Positions 20,564 to 30,155 are shown, numbered from the stretch's first letter. The stretch is 64,000 bases of DNA from Vibrio taketomensis (GCF_009938165.1 NZ_AP019649.1:1736001-1800000), one strand, 5' to 3'. Numbers and translations: made by a program. The notes: generated from the sequence alone by a model not told the origin.

Positions 20564-22292
20564 TTTGATCCCTTATCTAAAACTGTACAAAAAACATTGG
20601 TTCGGCCTAACACTTGGTATGATTCTGGCGCTGCTTACGGTATGTGCCTCTATCGGGCTACTCACCCTCTCTGGCTGGTTCCTATCAGCGGCAGCGGTTG
20701 CAGGGCTTACCATTGCCCGTGAAACCTTTAACTACATGCTGCCTGGTGCATTTGTCCGTGGTTTTGCGATGGGACGTACCGCAGGTCGTTGGGGTGAGCG
20801 CGTGGTTAGCCACAACGCAACGTTTAAACTGCTTACAGATCTGCGTATTTTCTTCTTTAAGAAATTAGCACCACTGGTGCCGGGTAAAGTCGCAAACCTT
20901 CGTGATGCCGACCTACTCAACCGTTTAATCGCCGATATCGATGCGATGGACCACGTATACTTGCGTCTAATCAGCCCTATGGTGGTTGGCGCCTTTGGTA
21001 TCGCAGCGCTAACAGCCCTACTTTGTTGGTTTGATAGCACACTTGGCCTCACCTTAGGCGCAATTCTGCTCACGCTGCTAATTTGCTGGCCAATTTTGTT
21101 CTACAAACTGGGTAAGAAAAACGGTGAAGAGCTAACGCAAAACAAAGCTGATCTGCGTATTACTACTCTAGATTGGCTGCAAGGCTACAGTGAATTGACA
21201 CTATTTGGTGCCGAAGAGCGTTACCGTAATGCGATTTATGCGGCACAAGAAAAGCTACTCAAGAATCAGTTTTTCGATGCGCATTTTGCCGGTCTTGCTC
21301 AAGCGCTGCTGATGTTGGCAAATGGTTGGACGCTGGTACTGATGTTATGGTTGGCCGCTGATGGCGTCGCGGGTGCACAGCCTGATCCTATGATTGCGCT
21401 ATTTGCTTTTGCCACCATGGCAAGTGTTGAGTTAATGATGCCGATCGCTGGTGCTTTCCAACACTTGGGTAAAACACTAACTTCTGCTCGTCGCCTCAAT
21501 GAAGTGATCCTCGCAGAGCCTGATGTGACATTCCCTGAGCAAGAGGTTGATCACAACCAAGAGTACAGTATCGAGTATCGTGACGTTGCCTTCACCTACC
21601 CTGACGGCAAAGCATCTGTCGTTAACGACATCAATCTCAACATTGGCGCGAAACAGCGTGTAGCGATTGTCGGTCAAACGGGTTCGGGCAAATCGACGCT
21701 TATTCAACTGCTCACTCGCTATTGGGATGTCAACCAAGGTCAATTACTGATTGCGGGCAAACCGATTCAACAATGGAGTGAATCACAGCTGCGCAGCGCA
21801 ATTACCGTGGTCAGCCAACGTGTGGACGTATTGAACGGCTCATTACGAGACAACCTCATTCTGGCAAAACCAGAGGCGACTGACGAAGAAATTTCCCTTG
21901 CCCTACACAAAGTAGGTTTGAGCAAACTGCTTGAAAGCGACAATCCAGATAGAAACGCCCTAGACGCATGGCTAGGTGATGGTGGTCGCCAGTTGTCAGG
22001 CGGTGAAAAGCGCCGTATTGGCATCGCTCGAGCGCTTTTACACAACGCGCCAATTCTGCTGTTAGATGAACCGACCGAAGGTTTGGACAAGCAAACTGAA
22101 CAGCAAATCATGCAGTTGTTTGAAAAACACTTCGAAGATAAAACCGTGCTGTTTATCACCCATCGTCTGGTTAACCTCGACAAGATGGACGCCGTTTGTC
22201 TAATTGAAGCCGGCCATGTGGTTGAATTCGGTTCGCACCACGAACTTATCAAACAACAAGGTCGCTACTACCAGCTTAATCAAACTTTGTAA
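20556..22292 (+). CDS. cydC: ABC exporter subunit CydC
   Basis: 578 residues; the second half of the heterodimeric CydDC thiol exporter in the inner membrane. An N-terminal six-helix membrane domain (LTLSGWFLSAAAVAGLT in helix 1-2; FVRGFAMGRTAGRWGERVV in the first cytoplasmic coupling region) precedes the ATPase with Walker A GQTGSGKST, signature LSGGEKRR, Walker B ILLLDEP and the H-loop ITHR. It starts at an ATG that overlaps the end of cydD by eight bases (ATGCGTGA), so translation is coupled. Together with trxB just upstream it forms a thiol-redox neighbourhood that is also seen in other vibrios. Confidence 0.96.
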   Translation: MRDLIPYLKLYKKHWFGLTLGMILALLTVCASIGLLTLSGWFLSAAAVAGLTIARETFNYMLPGAFVRGFAMGRTAGRWGERVVSHNATFKLLTDLRIFFFKKLAPLVPGKVANLRDADLLNRLIADIDAMDHVYLRLISPMVVGAFGIAALTALLCWFDSTLGLTLGAILLTLLICWPILFYKLGKKNGEELTQNKADLRITTLDWLQGYSELTLFGAEERYRNAIYAAQEKLLKNQFFDAHFAGLAQALLMLANGWTLVLMLWLAADGVAGAQPDPMIALFAFATMASVELMMPIAGAFQHLGKTLTSARRLNEVILAEPDVTFPEQEVDHNQEYSIEYRDVAFTYPDGKASVVNDINLNIGAKQRVAIVGQTGSGKSTLIQLLTRYWDVNQGQLLIAGKPIQQWSESQLRSAITVVSQRVDVLNGSLRDNLILAKPEATDEEISLALHKVGLSKLLESDNPDRNALDAWLGDGGRQLSGGEKRRIGIARALLHNAPILLLDEPTEGLDKQTEQQIMQLFEKHFEDKTVLFITHRLVNLDKMDAVCLIEAGHVVEFGSHHELIKQQGRYYQLNQTL

Positions 22293-22322
22293 TCACTAAT
22301 ACGGGTTGCATTTTATCTAGGT

Positions 22323-22352
22323 AAAGCCGAGCTCAAACGCTCGGCTTTTTTT
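22323..22352 (+). terminator. cydDC terminator
   Basis: Perfect 10-bp stem AAAGCCGAGC/GCTCGGCTTT, six-base loop, T tail. Confidence 0.9.
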
Positions 22353-22529
22353 ATCTTCTCTTAAACCGCCAGTGAGTGACTAACTTGAGAAATTGGCTTT
22401 TATGGCACAAGCTGAATTTAGACGCATAGTCTTTGTTAAACGTCCATCACGGATTTCTCCAATAATACAGATTCAGTAAAGTCAGTTGTCTACGTATCAA
22501 ACGACAATGCACGGTTAGGGAGATTAGCC

Positions 22530-23717
22530 ATGGCGAGCTTTGCATTGCATTTTGACTTAGATGAATATCAACAACGATTGAGTAAAGTTCGTCAAGCGAT
22601 GCAGGAAAAGGAAATTGATCTGTTGATCGTCCATGACCCGTCCAATATGTCATGGCTGACGGGTTATGACGGCTGGTCGTTCTATGTACCACAATGTGTG
22701 GTTATAAGCAGCAGCGGAGAACCGATTTGGTTTGGACGTAGCCAAGATGCTGCGGGTGCGTATCGCACTGTCTATATGTCTGCTGATAACATTTGCTATT
22801 ACCCAGATCACTACGTGATGAATCCGCCCTTGCATCCAATGGAGTATTTGGTCGAAGCGGTGTTAACACCACGTTTACTGGATCGAGGCAGAATTGGGGT
22901 AGAAAAAGACAACTACTACTTTAGCGCTACCGCATTTGAATCTCTCTCAGAAAACTTGCCCTATTCCATCTTGGTAGACGCTACGGGTCTTGTAAACTGG
23001 TGTCGAGCGGTTAAGTCCGATCAAGAGCTCAGCTATATGTATCGCGCCGCACGCATTGTTGAAAACATGCATCGAGTCGCGTTTGAGATGATAGAACCCG
23101 GTCTTCCTAAACATTACTTGGTCGCGGAGATTAACCGCCAAGCAATTCTAGGCCATGAAGATCATTTTGGTGATTACGCCGCTATCGTTCCACTGTTGCC
23201 CTCTGGCTCGGATGCTGCAGCGCCTCATCTTACATGGAATGACCAGCCTTTCCGCAAAGGTGAAAGCACCTTTTTTGAAATTGCAGGGGCACACCGCCGT
23301 TATCATTGCCCGCTATCACGCACTATCTTCCTCGGTGAACCCGATGACAAATTCAAACGCGCCGATCACGCACTGACTATGGCATTAGAAGCGGGATTGA
23401 ACGCAGCAAAACCGGGCGTAACCTGTGCGGAGCTTGCTCAAACCATCAATGGCAGCTTAGACAAAGCCGGGTTTTCACGGCAAGGAGCACGTTGTGGCTA
23501 CCCGATTGGTCTGAGTTACCCACCAGACTGGGGTGAACGCACCATGAGCCTTCGCGAAAGTGACCAAACTGTATTGGAAGAAGGTATGACCTTTCACTTA
23601 ATGCCCGGGTTATGGTTTGACGACTGGGGATTAGAAACCACTGAAAGCATCATTATTACTCGCAGTGGTGCAAAAACCCTGTGTGATTTTCCGCGTCACC
23701 TTTTTGTGAAACACTGA
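22530..23717 (+). CDS. doeA: Ectoine hydrolase DoeA (M24 peptidase-like)
   Basis: 395 residues, the length of Halomonas DoeA and the related EutD. The protein has the creatinase-type N-terminal domain (SNMSWLTGYDGWSFYVPQC, the hallmark of DoeA) and the pita-bread M24 domain (FFEIAGAHRRYHCPLSRTIF; MTFHLMPGLWFDDWGLETTE). DoeA opens the ring of the compatible solute ectoine to give N-acetyl-2,4-diaminobutyrate. Start at the ATG giving MASFALHFDLDEYQQR. The Lrp-type regulator, aldehyde dehydrogenase and class III aminotransferase that follow match the doeX-doeC-doeD order, which strengthens the call. Other M24 hydrolases acting on different solutes are the main alternative. Confidence 0.8.
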   Translation: MASFALHFDLDEYQQRLSKVRQAMQEKEIDLLIVHDPSNMSWLTGYDGWSFYVPQCVVISSSGEPIWFGRSQDAAGAYRTVYMSADNICYYPDHYVMNPPLHPMEYLVEAVLTPRLLDRGRIGVEKDNYYFSATAFESLSENLPYSILVDATGLVNWCRAVKSDQELSYMYRAARIVENMHRVAFEMIEPGLPKHYLVAEINRQAILGHEDHFGDYAAIVPLLPSGSDAAAPHLTWNDQPFRKGESTFFEIAGAHRRYHCPLSRTIFLGEPDDKFKRADHALTMALEAGLNAAKPGVTCAELAQTINGSLDKAGFSRQGARCGYPIGLSYPPDWGERTMSLRESDQTVLEEGMTFHLMPGLWFDDWGLETTESIIITRSGAKTLCDFPRHLFVKH

Positions 23718-23780
23718 CTAAACTATTTAGTATGCAACCTAACTCATAAAAGAGTGAACAATGATCTCTGGGAGGTTTGA

Positions 23781-24266
23781 ATGAAACTCGACCGTTACGA
23801 CATCCGAATTCTACAAATACTGCAGCATCACGGTCGTATCACTAAGTCGCAGTTAGCAGAGCAAATCAATCTTTCCGTGAGTCCTTGTTGGGAGCGAGTA
23901 AAAAAGCTTGAACAAGCTGGGATTATCGAAGGCTACGGCGCTCGTCTTAACCTCAAAGCATTTCAAAAACAAACGATGGTATTGGTAGAGGTCTCTCTCA
24001 AGCAACATAATGCTCAAGCATTTCAACGCTTTGAAAATTTAGTCGCTAATACACCGCAAGTGAGTGAATGCTATGCCACGGGTGGTGGTGTGGATTATAT
24101 CGCTAAGTTTCAATGCAGTGACATTGACCAGTATCAGCGCTGCATCGATAAATGGTTAGATTCCAATGTTGGCATTGAGCGCTATTACACCTACATCGTC
24201 ACTAAAGAAGTCAAGCAAGCGCCAAATATCAAACTCAATAACACGTCTGTGATCAATGCTTACTAA
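23781..24266 (+). CDS. doeX: Lrp/AsnC family regulator, DoeX-like
   Basis: 161 residues with a winged helix-turn-helix (about residues 3-62: LDRYDIRILQILQHHGRIT, SQLAEQINLSVSPCWERVK) and an AsnC-type ligand-binding RAM domain (about 65-145). Family members are multimeric DNA-binding proteins that sense amino acids. Sitting between doeA and doeC, it should control the ectoine genes; in Halomonas the DoeX regulator responds to ectoine-derived diaminobutyrate compounds. GGGAGG sits just before the ATG. A gap of about 115 bases to doeC may hold its own promoter and binding site, but I see no clear operator sequence. Confidence 0.85.
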   Translation: MKLDRYDIRILQILQHHGRITKSQLAEQINLSVSPCWERVKKLEQAGIIEGYGARLNLKAFQKQTMVLVEVSLKQHNAQAFQRFENLVANTPQVSECYATGGGVDYIAKFQCSDIDQYQRCIDKWLDSNVGIERYYTYIVTKEVKQAPNIKLNNTSVINAY

Positions 24267-24382
24267 TTTTTCTGTTGACGGGACTTAAACAGAAAAAAGC
24301 TCGCTTATCACAACCATTACAGAAAAAATGTAATCCCCTCCTCTTCTAAGCTCAATTTATCGCGCCAGATAAAGGAGCAAAC

Positions 24383-25900
24383 ATGAATAACTTTTCAGAC
24401 TTGCATGTGCACCAAAGCAAAGCCACCAGCCAAATTATGGAAACTTTGCATGATGGAAAACTGTTTAAGACGCTTGCCTATATCAATGGTAAGTGGGTGT
24501 GTGGAGATGAAGAAAAACCAGTAATAAACCCACACGACAATTCCATCGCTGGCTATTTTACTCAACTCAATCATCGCCAAATAAATCAAGCTATCGATTG
24601 TGCTGACAATGCTTTTCAGCCATGGCGCAAGTTACAAGCAAAACAGAGAGCAGAGTATTTGCACCGTTGGTATGACGAAATTATCAAAGCTAAACGCGAT
24701 CTCGCCCATTTAATGGTGATTGAACAAGGCAAACTGCTAAGCGAAGCGGAAGGTGAAATTGAGTATGGCGCCTCATTTATTCGCTGGTTTGCAGAAGAAG
24801 CCCAACGCAGTTACGGAGAAACCATTCCCAGCCATATCGATAATGCACAACTTATGACCTTTCGCGAGCCAATTGGTGTAGCGGCGCTGATTACGCCATG
24901 GAACTTTCCTAGTGCGATGATCACCCGCAAAGCCTCAGCAGCAATGGCGATTGGCTGCACTGTACTCATTAAACCAGCTAGTGAGACTCCATTTTCAGCG
25001 TTAGCATTGGCAGAACTTGCTGAACGAGCGGGCATTCCTGCTGGCGTATTTAACGTGATCACAGGCAATGCACAGACCATATCCACTCTGTTTTGCGATA
25101 GCGATAAAGTCAAAGCACTCTCTTTTACTGGCTCCACTCAAGTGGGCAAGTTGTTACTTGAAAAAGCAGCCCACACGGTAAAAAAATGCAGTATGGAATT
25201 AGGGGGCAATGCACCATTTATCGTGCTGCCAGATATGGATGCCAAACAGGCCGCCACCGCGGCTGCCGAGGCAAGATTTCAAACCTCAGGCCAAGACTGC
25301 TTAGCTGCCAACCGAATTTTTGTCCCTGAAACACTTTATCCCGCCTTTATTGCGCGGTTTGCAGAAATAGTAGAGCAACAAGTAATGGGGAGCGGATTAA
25401 CGCCTGCTTCAACCATTGGTCCCCTTATCAATCGAACGACCGTATCCGCCGCTCAAGAACTCATTGCTGATGCCATTAGCAAAGGCGCCCACATCGAAGC
25501 GCAAGCCAAAGTTCCATCTACGGGCAACTACTTCCCAGCAACACTGCTGACTCAGGTAACACCAGCAATGCGCGTGTACCGAGAGGAAACCTTTTGCCCC
25601 ATCGCTCCTGTCATTCCCTATCGTAGTCTAGAACAAGTGATAGAAATGAGTAACGACACCGAATATGGCCTCGCCGCCTACGTTTACGGCCATGATATTC
25701 ATCAGATTTGGCAATGCATGCGTGGGCTTGAGTTTGGCATGGTCAGTGTCAATTCAGTCAAAATGACAGGCCCACCGATTCCCTTTGGCGGAATGAAGCA
25801 GTCAGGATTAGGACGCGAGGGCAGTAAACATGGTTTTGATGATTTTAGCGAAGTGAAGTATTGCTGCTTAGGTGCATTACCCACCGTCAGCGGAAGTTAG
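24383..25900 (+). CDS. doeC: NAD(P)-dependent semialdehyde dehydrogenase, DoeC-like
   Basis: 505 residues of the ALDH superfamily, close to the succinate-semialdehyde dehydrogenase branch. The general-base glutamate E272 is in MELGGNAPF, the catalytic cysteine C306 in GQDCLAANRIF, and the cofactor-binding TPWNFPSAMITRKASAAMAIG and SFTGSTQVGK are intact. In the ectoine route DoeC would oxidise aspartate semialdehyde to aspartate. An AAAGGAG site precedes the ATG. Only eight bases separate its stop from the doeD start. By sequence alone a succinate-semialdehyde dehydrogenase would look much the same; the context decides. Confidence 0.82.
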   Translation: MNNFSDLHVHQSKATSQIMETLHDGKLFKTLAYINGKWVCGDEEKPVINPHDNSIAGYFTQLNHRQINQAIDCADNAFQPWRKLQAKQRAEYLHRWYDEIIKAKRDLAHLMVIEQGKLLSEAEGEIEYGASFIRWFAEEAQRSYGETIPSHIDNAQLMTFREPIGVAALITPWNFPSAMITRKASAAMAIGCTVLIKPASETPFSALALAELAERAGIPAGVFNVITGNAQTISTLFCDSDKVKALSFTGSTQVGKLLLEKAAHTVKKCSMELGGNAPFIVLPDMDAKQAATAAAEARFQTSGQDCLAANRIFVPETLYPAFIARFAEIVEQQVMGSGLTPASTIGPLINRTTVSAAQELIADAISKGAHIEAQAKVPSTGNYFPATLLTQVTPAMRVYREETFCPIAPVIPYRSLEQVIEMSNDTEYGLAAYVYGHDIHQIWQCMRGLEFGMVSVNSVKMTGPPIPFGGMKQSGLGREGSKHGFDDFSEVKYCCLGALPTVSGS

Positions 25901-25908
25901 GAGGATAC

Positions 25909-27315
25909 ATGGATAAATATACCGAACAAATGTTGCAACTCGACCGTGAGCATGTATTTCACGCCTCTACTCACCTCAAGCAGTATGCCAATGGCGAGGC
26001 CGCCGGGCGTATTATTACGGGCGCTCAGGGAATACGCATTCAAGACTCGCAAGGCATGGAGTTGATTGATGGCTTTGCTGGTTTGTATTGCGTCAACATA
26101 GGTTACGGACGTGAGGAAATGGCTGAAGCCATCTATGAGCAAGCCAAAAAACTCGCTTACTACCACACTTATGTCGGCCATACCAACGAAGCGTTGGTTA
26201 CCCTTTCAAAGCGCATCATCAAAATGGCTCCCGAAGGCATGAGTAAGATTTATTACGGCATGTCTGGCAGTGACGCCAATGAAACCCAAATTAAACTGGT
26301 GTGGTACTACAATAATCTCCTTGGCAGACCAAACAAGAAGAAAATCATCTCACGCGAACGAGGTTACCATGGTTCAAGTATCGCTTCTGGCTCCATGACT
26401 GGCTTGCCACTGTTCCATGCGCATTTTGATCTGCCACTTGATCGAATCAAACATACCCTCTCCCCTTACTACTATCATCGTCAAGACAGCGAGATGAGTG
26501 AACTTGAGTTTAGCCATTACTGCGCAGCGCAACTAGAACAGATGATTTTAAATGAAGGTCCAGATACCGTTGCGGCAATGATCGCTGAACCCGTATTAGG
26601 TACTGGCGGTATCGTGCCACCACCAGAAGGTTACTGGCAAGCAATTCGAGCGGTGCTAGATAAATACGATGTGCTATTAATCGCCGATGAAGTGGTGTGT
26701 GGATTTGGTCGTATTGGTGCACCATTTGGTTCGATTTACTACGATATGCGTCCTGATTTAATTACCGTTGCGAAAGGCTTAACATCTGCTTACCAACCGT
26801 TGTCAGGTGTAATCGTAAGTGAAAAAGTCTGGCGTGAGCTAGAAAATGGAACCGAATCTTGGGGGCCATTTGGACACGGCTATACCTATTCTGGCCACCC
26901 TATTGGCGCAGCCGCTGCCAACTGTAATCTTGATATCATAGAACGCGAAAACTTAATTCAACAAGCCGCAGACCATGGCGCCTATTTGCAGCAGCGCATG
27001 GCGCAAACTTTTGCTGAACACCCTATGGTAGGAGATAGCCGCGGCGTTGGAATGTTGCATGCATTGGAATTTTCTGCCCACAAGCAACAGCGAACTCAAT
27101 TTGATCCTAACTTGAAAGTTGGTCCTATGGTTGCGGCAGCTTGTATGCAAAACGGGCTCATCGCCAGAGCGATGCCTCATGGTGATATTCTCGGTTTTGC
27201 GCCACCACTGGTCGCGTCAAAAGATGATATCGATTTAATAATCGATAAAGCCCATCACGCGATAAACCAAGTGATGGATTCTCTAGTCAGCAGCAAACAG
27301 TGGCAGGCTAAGTAA
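25909..27315 (+). CDS. doeD: Class III PLP aminotransferase, DoeD-like
   Basis: 468 residues from the ATG at 25909, which has a strong GGAGG site; a longer frame starting inside doeC is a shadow. Class III (ornithine/GABA-type) transaminase: YYGMSGSDANETQIKLV, ERGYHGSSIASGSMTG, DEVVCGFGRIG, and the Schiff-base lysine in ITVAKGLTSAYQPLSG. As DoeD it would move the amino group of 2,4-diaminobutyrate to 2-oxoglutarate and give aspartate semialdehyde, the substrate of the gene before it. Last gene of the cluster; no strong terminator, only a small hairpin before the converging msrA. Confidence 0.82.
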   Translation: MDKYTEQMLQLDREHVFHASTHLKQYANGEAAGRIITGAQGIRIQDSQGMELIDGFAGLYCVNIGYGREEMAEAIYEQAKKLAYYHTYVGHTNEALVTLSKRIIKMAPEGMSKIYYGMSGSDANETQIKLVWYYNNLLGRPNKKKIISRERGYHGSSIASGSMTGLPLFHAHFDLPLDRIKHTLSPYYYHRQDSEMSELEFSHYCAAQLEQMILNEGPDTVAAMIAEPVLGTGGIVPPPEGYWQAIRAVLDKYDVLLIADEVVCGFGRIGAPFGSIYYDMRPDLITVAKGLTSAYQPLSGVIVSEKVWRELENGTESWGPFGHGYTYSGHPIGAAAANCNLDIIERENLIQQAADHGAYLQQRMAQTFAEHPMVGDSRGVGMLHALEFSAHKQQRTQFDPNLKVGPMVAAACMQNGLIARAMPHGDILGFAPPLVASKDDIDLIIDKAHHAINQVMDSLVSSKQWQAK

Positions 27316-27360
27316 CTATCAATCCCGGTAGTCATCACTAAGATAACACCTTATCTCGGC

Positions 27361-27834
27361 CTAGTTTCTGTATTTATGCAGTAGATCGAGCGGAATATGA
27401 CAGTAATCATTAGGATGTAACGTTAAGCGGTCTTGGTGTTCAAGATCGCTTTTTACATAATTCGTTAGCGGTAATACCTCGACCATGATCTGCTGACAGT
27501 CTTCTCGCAGAGCTATAAAGGCACGGGCTTGTTCTAAATGCAGAGGATCACGACTATAAACACCTGTGCGGTATTTTAAGCCGACGTCTTCACCTTGCTG
27601 ATTAAGGCTATACGGGTCAATGATTTCGAACAGGTACGCCATCAATTGCTCAACCGACACTCGCTGAGGGTCAAATTGAGTACGCACACACTCAGCGTAA
27701 CCATCATAAGGCGCTTGGGTATTATCGGTAGTACCATTTGCACGCCCAGCTTCAGTACTTACGACTCCCGGTAGATGACGCATAAATTCTTGCACACCCC
27801 ACAAACAACCACCGGCAAAGTAAATTTCTTCCAT
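27361..27834 (-). CDS. msrA: Peptide-methionine (S)-S-oxide reductase with a GCLWG active site
   Basis: 157 residues, shorter than E. coli MsrA but typical of the compact form. It reduces methionine-S-sulfoxide in proteins and free methionine. The active-site motif is normally GCFWG; here it is G9-C10-L-W-G. The other family landmarks are present: YDGYAECVRTQFDP, SLNQQGEDVGLKYRTGVY, and the C-terminal LEHQDRLTLHPNDYCHIP. Extra cysteines C49, C113 and C145 could act in resolving the sulfenic acid. The F-to-L change removes an aromatic side chain that lines the methyl pocket, so activity may be reduced or altered. Single gene converging on doeD. Confidence 0.85.
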   Translation of the reverse strand: MEEIYFAGGCLWGVQEFMRHLPGVVSTEAGRANGTTDNTQAPYDGYAECVRTQFDPQRVSVEQLMAYLFEIIDPYSLNQQGEDVGLKYRTGVYSRDPLHLEQARAFIALREDCQQIMVEVLPLTNYVKSDLEHQDRLTLHPNDYCHIPLDLLHKYRN

Positions 27835-27882
27835 TACGTCATATCAAAATTATTGGCATTGGCTGACAGTATACCAAAAACA

Positions 27883-27907
27883 AAAACGGAGCATTGAGCC
27901 CCGTTTT
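27883..27907 (-). terminator. Terminator after the cytochrome b561 gene
   Basis: AAAACGG/CCGTTTT stem with an 11-base loop that can pair two more bases, just after the stop of the cytochrome b gene; the T run is on the minus strand. Confidence 0.6.
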
Positions 27908-27927
27908 GTTGATTATTTTGACCAGAC

Positions 27928-28464
27928 TTAATGTGCACGGCCGAGCATACGTGAAATAGTACCGTCTTTGTTTACCGCTTGGTGTTTAATCGCACCTGCA
28001 ATATGCAGGACTAATGCTGCAATAATAATATTCACTGATGCGCCATGAATAGTTCCGCCTAATTCTTGCAGCCAAGCAATTTTGTCGCCTTCTGCAATAA
28101 ACTGCCAACCAAAAATATCCGCTCCGCGACCTCCACCTACACTCATTGCAATACCGGAAACTGGCATAGCCAGTGTTGCCAACATCAAAATCCCATGGAT
28201 GGCTTTGGCTAATTTATCTTGCCATACTGCGACTGGAGAGGCTGGCGGAATAGAACCTTCTTTCAAACGCCACACAATGCGAGCTATAGCAATAATCAAA
28301 ATCAGCGCACCAAACGATTTATGCAGTCCAATTAGTTTGAATTTTTCTGGGCCGCGAGGTAAATCGACCATATACAAACCAATAGCAAACACGCCGATAA
28401 AAGCGAGTCCTGTTATCCAGTGAAGTGCAATCGTAGGTATAGAAAGAGAGTGTTTGTTGAGCAT
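27928..28464 (-). CDS. Cytochrome b561 family protein
   Basis: 178 residues from the internal ATG at 28464 (MLNKHSLSIPTIALHW), which has AAGGA seven bases upstream; a longer start twelve codons earlier lacks a site. Four membrane helices are apparent (about 15-35, 50-68, 90-112, 145-165), with histidines in or near the helices that would hold two b haems: H15 in ALHWITG, H47 in GLHKSFGAL, H90 in IHGILM and one in LHIAGAIKHQ. Related to E. coli CybB, a superoxide:ubiquinone-type oxidoreductase. It probably passes electrons between quinol and a periplasmic partner; no partner gene is adjacent. Confidence 0.88.
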   Translation of the reverse strand: MLNKHSLSIPTIALHWITGLAFIGVFAIGLYMVDLPRGPEKFKLIGLHKSFGALILIIAIARIVWRLKEGSIPPASPVAVWQDKLAKAIHGILMLATLAMPVSGIAMSVGGGRGADIFGWQFIAEGDKIAWLQELGGTIHGASVNIIIAALVLHIAGAIKHQAVNKDGTISRMLGRAH

Positions 28465-28840
28465 TACAATTTCCTTATTGTTTTCATGGTTATAAGGCAA
28501 TTATCCACCAACACGATGTAAAGAACTATGATGCAATGTGTAAATTTAAGTAAATTGTAATGCATTAGTAGTCGATACTTTATCAAAATGAAATGACAGT
28601 TATTCGGGAGGCCCCTAGGTAGCACCTAAAAGCCGCTCCTCTGCATGCTTCAGTACGCTAGTTAGCAATAACAATCCAGGTGTTTCTGATTCAACTGCCC
28701 ACATTTGATTGTTGTCGGAATCACATCCTCAATACGTTCGACACCTTCAACGATATCATCAACCCAAGAACTCCTACTTAAGTGATGACAAATGGGCTAG
28801 AATGCGCGCCATTAACTTTGTTTTGAGCATTTCTTATTTC
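28465..28840. other. Intergenic region before the DEAD-box helicase
   Basis: About 375 bases. The frame of the helicase stays open upstream to 28709, but that part is not conserved-looking protein. A possible -10 (TAGAAT, near 28795) lies before the helicase start. The stretch around 28610-28660 is GC-richer and may fold. I support no gene here. Confidence 0.35.
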
Positions 28841-30127
28841 ATGACTACTGCTAAATCACCAGCAAACTTTGCTGAACTCAACCTGATTCAACCCTTGCTG
28901 GCAAGATTGACCGAGCTTGAATATCAACAAGCAACACCCATTCAAGTACAAGTGATCCCAACTGTTTTAGCGGGCCGTGACCTCATTGCGGGTGCGAATA
29001 CGGGTTCTGGTAAAACCGCCGCCTTTGCGCTTCCGCTACTGCAAAATATTTTCATTAACCAACACCCTACGCTTTACCGCAAAAATAACTCTGTAACCGG
29101 ACTCGTTCTGGTTCCAACCCGTGAGCTAGCCAAGCAAGTCGCTGACAATATCAAGTCTTATTCCGCCCATTTTAATGGCGCACTCAAAACCGTTTGCGTT
29201 TTTGGTGGTGTATCCGTTAACAGCCAAATGTTAGCGTTACGTGGCGGTGCAGATATTCTTGTGGCGACGCCAGGACGCCTATTAGACTTAGTTTCAAGTA
29301 ACGCAATCAAGCTTGATAGAGTCAAATCCTTGGTGCTTGATGAAGCAGACCGAATGTTAAGCCTAGGTTTCACGGAAGAACTGACGGAAATCCTCTCACA
29401 GTTACCAAAACAGAAGCAGACCTTACTGTTTTCAGCGACTTTCCCTGAAGAAGTTCAAGCATTAACCCAAGATCTACTGACTGATCCAGTTGAAGTGCAA
29501 CTGCAAAGCAATGAAGCCAGTACGCTTGTTCAACGAGTATTCACCGTCGATAAAGGTAAAAAAACCGCCCTACTGGCACACTTAGTGAAACAAAATGATT
29601 GGCGCCAAGCGCTAATTTTTGTCAACTCAAAAAATGGCTGTGAACATCTTGCCGATAAGCTTTATAAGCGCGGTATCTCTGTTGAAGTATTCCACGGCGA
29701 CCAAAGCCAAGGTGCGCGAACTCGCGTTTTAGAAGACTTCAAAGCAGGCCAATTGGATGTACTAGTAGCAACTGACATTGCAGCGCGAGGGTTAGACGTC
29801 GAAAAACTACCGGTAGTCATTAACTATGACCTACCTCGCAGTCCTTCTGACTATATGCACCGCATCGGTCGAAGTGGTCGTGCAGGAGAAGTGGGTTTAG
29901 CACTATCACTGATTGATTATGAAGATTACCACCACTTCAAAGTGATCGAGAAAAAGAACAAAATCCGACTTGAACGCGAACAAGTACCTGGTTTTGAAGT
30001 AACGGAAACCATCACCGAATCAATGCTTACTGCGAACAAGCCAATGGCAAAACCTGCTGGCACGGGCAAGAAAAAACGCAAAAAGAAACAAGCAGCTACC
30101 GGTGATGTGTGGTTGAAAAACGCTTAA
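28841..30127 (+). CDS. DEAD-box ATP-dependent RNA helicase
   Basis: 428 residues from the ATG giving MTTAKSPANFAELNLIQPLL. All motifs are in order: Q motif (EYQQATPIQVQVIP), I ANTGSGKT, Ia PTREL, Ib TPGR, II DEAD, III SAT, IV LIFVNSKN, V ATDIAARGLD and VI HRIGRSGRAG. A short basic tail (GKKKRKKKQ) would help bind RNA. It unwinds short RNA duplexes, probably in ribosome assembly or mRNA turnover; the subfamily looks closest to RhlE-type proteins, but I cannot fix it. Monocistronic. The upstream in-frame ATG at 28709 would add 44 non-family residues and was not chosen. Confidence 0.9.
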   Translation: MTTAKSPANFAELNLIQPLLARLTELEYQQATPIQVQVIPTVLAGRDLIAGANTGSGKTAAFALPLLQNIFINQHPTLYRKNNSVTGLVLVPTRELAKQVADNIKSYSAHFNGALKTVCVFGGVSVNSQMLALRGGADILVATPGRLLDLVSSNAIKLDRVKSLVLDEADRMLSLGFTEELTEILSQLPKQKQTLLFSATFPEEVQALTQDLLTDPVEVQLQSNEASTLVQRVFTVDKGKKTALLAHLVKQNDWRQALIFVNSKNGCEHLADKLYKRGISVEVFHGDQSQGARTRVLEDFKAGQLDVLVATDIAARGLDVEKLPVVINYDLPRSPSDYMHRIGRSGRAGEVGLALSLIDYEDYHHFKVIEKKNKIRLEREQVPGFEVTETITESMLTANKPMAKPAGTGKKKRKKKQAATGDVWLKNA

Positions 30128-30155
30128 TCATTCCGATTCAGCTAACCTAAAATGT

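Noticed and set aside
28709..28840. Extended N-terminus of the DEAD-box helicase
   Set aside because: 44 extra residues with no helicase character, and they span the probable promoter.
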